Assembly: GCF_033100095.1 (NCBI RefSeq)
Contig: NZ_CP136921.1
Span: 1,830,501-1,894,500, forward strand
Length of the DNA: 64,000 nucleotides
Direction: 5' to 3'
From: Diaphorobacter limosus
Lineage (GTDB): Bacteria > Pseudomonadota > Gammaproteobacteria > Burkholderiales > Burkholderiaceae_C
Shown: positions 63,485 to 64,000 of the stretch, one piece after another
Position numbering within the stretch: the stretch's first letter is position 1
Layout of the letters: each line of letters starts with the position of its first letter
Translations under genes and position numbers: made by a program
The notes under the pieces: generated by a model
Told to the model about the DNA's origin: nothing
Database searches by the model: none
Seen by the model: the letters and a program-made list of their open reading frames with translations, nothing else

Positions 63485-64000
63485 TCACACATCCGCATAC
63501 ACCTCGGCCAGTGGCAGCGCCAGCTCCAGGCAGTCCAGCCAGATCTCGCCCGCGTCGTGGTACTCCACGCGCCAGTCGGTGGCGCGGCGGTACAGCTCCA
63601 CGCGCCGCGCCTCCTGCTCCACCAGCAGATACGCCTGCAGGCTGGGCAGGCTCTGGTAGGCCAGCAGCTTTTCGCGCCGATCGATGCGCGCGGTAGATTC
63701 CGACAGCACCTCGACGATCAGGCAGGGCGAGCGCCTGAAATACGGATCCCGATCCTGCGGGTCGCAGGACAGCAGCAGATCCGGGTAATAAAAACAGGTC
63801 TTGCCGCCAATCTCCAGCCGCAGCTTCATGTCGGACGTGAACAGCTGGCAGCCCTTGCGCCGCGCCGCCGGCGTCATCGAGTAGGCCAGGGCATTCAGGA
63901 TCAGGCCATGCCGGTCGCTGGCCCCGGTCATCGCATACACCTGCCCGTCGATGTACTCATGGCGCAGCTCGCTGTGCCGCTCGCCATCCAGATACTCCTG
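63485..64000 (-). CDS. Uma2-family (PD-(D/E)XK-like) protein, 5' end outside window
   Basis: At least 171 residues; the frame is open to the window edge, where it reads EYLDGERHSELRHEYIDGQV and then YAMTGASDRHG, the usual Uma2 start region, so only a few N-terminal residues are missing. The nuclease-like core has FYYPDLLLSCDPQDRDPYF, LIVEVLSESTARIDRREKL and YLLVEQEARRVELYRR. The Asp, Glu and Arg-Lys residues of a PD-(D/E)XK site are present. Cellular role unknown; the family is common in cyanobacteria and scattered in proteobacteria. Confidence 0.88.
   Translation of the reverse strand, partial: QEYLDGERHSELRHEYIDGQVYAMTGASDRHGLILNALAYSMTPAARRKGCQLFTSDMKLRLEIGGKTCFYYPDLLLSCDPQDRDPYFRRSPCLIVEVLSESTARIDRREKLLAYQSLPSLQAYLLVEQEARRVELYRRATDWRVEYHDAGEIWLDCLELALPLAEVYADV

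Overview
This window looks like chromosomal DNA of a high-GC betaproteobacterium of the family Comamonadaceae (Acidovorax, Alicycliphilus or Comamonas-like). The evidence is gene content and order: split pcaIJ and pcaF with an IclR regulator, several orphan Bug-type solute-binding proteins, the rubredoxin-pil/chp-algH-ruvX-pyrR-pyrB order, and many copies of a short intergenic repeat that I remember from this family. The genus call is inference. Nothing was searched against a database.

Layout. 1-1.2 kb: C-terminal part of a Kef-type K+/H+ antiporter. 1.2-5.8 kb: beta-ketoadipate module (pcaI, pcaJ, pcaF, plus a Bug solute-binding protein) read leftwards, with a divergent IclR regulator and a three-half-site operator between them. 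5.8-8.3 kb: DUF1841 protein, a universal stress protein with a long leader, and a dihaem cytochrome c4. 8.3-17.2 kb: a rightward run of MoxR ATPase, small membrane protein, GNAT and VWA protein, then tamA-tamB. 17.3-19.5 kb: tRNA-Arg overlapped in antisense by a CtaA-like gene, a broken DNA-methyltransferase remnant and a VapBC pair. 19.6-25 kb, all leftward: arsC-like gene, degP, and a response regulator, histidine kinase and cardiolipin synthase joined by 4-base overlaps. 25-27.8 kb: divergent ferric-iron-type ABC permease and ATPase without a binding protein.

27.8-42.3 kb is one long leftward series: rubredoxin, pilG, pilH, pilI, pilJ, pilL/chpA (twitching-motility chemosensory system), algH, ruvX, pyrR, pyrB, a catalytically degenerate dihydroorotase (pyrC'), and plsC. 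From memory this matches the gene order around pilG-chpA in Pseudomonas aeruginosa. 42.4-44.6 kb: a divergent ThiD-like kinase and hemL. 44.8-47.8 kb: dusB-fis-purH. 47.9-52 kb: a YqaA-like membrane protein, then LysR, Bug protein and M20 amidohydrolase. 52-54 kb: rarD and ychF. 54.3-64 kb, mostly rightward: UbiH-type hydroxylase, DsbC, M61 peptidase, an M20-like lipoprotein followed by a detached M20 lid-domain protein, enoyl-CoA hydratase, tRNA-Met, a small periplasmic protein, miaB, a REP-like hairpin and a partial Uma2-type protein on the other strand.

Most of the window is housekeeping sequence. I found no CRISPR array, prophage, insertion sequence or obvious new defence system. The most unusual items are the secreted stand-alone M20 lid-domain gene, the pyrC' with lost metal ligands, the two-component/cardiolipin-synthase operon, the antisense tRNA overlap, the divergent ThiD-like kinase, and the dispersed repeat families.
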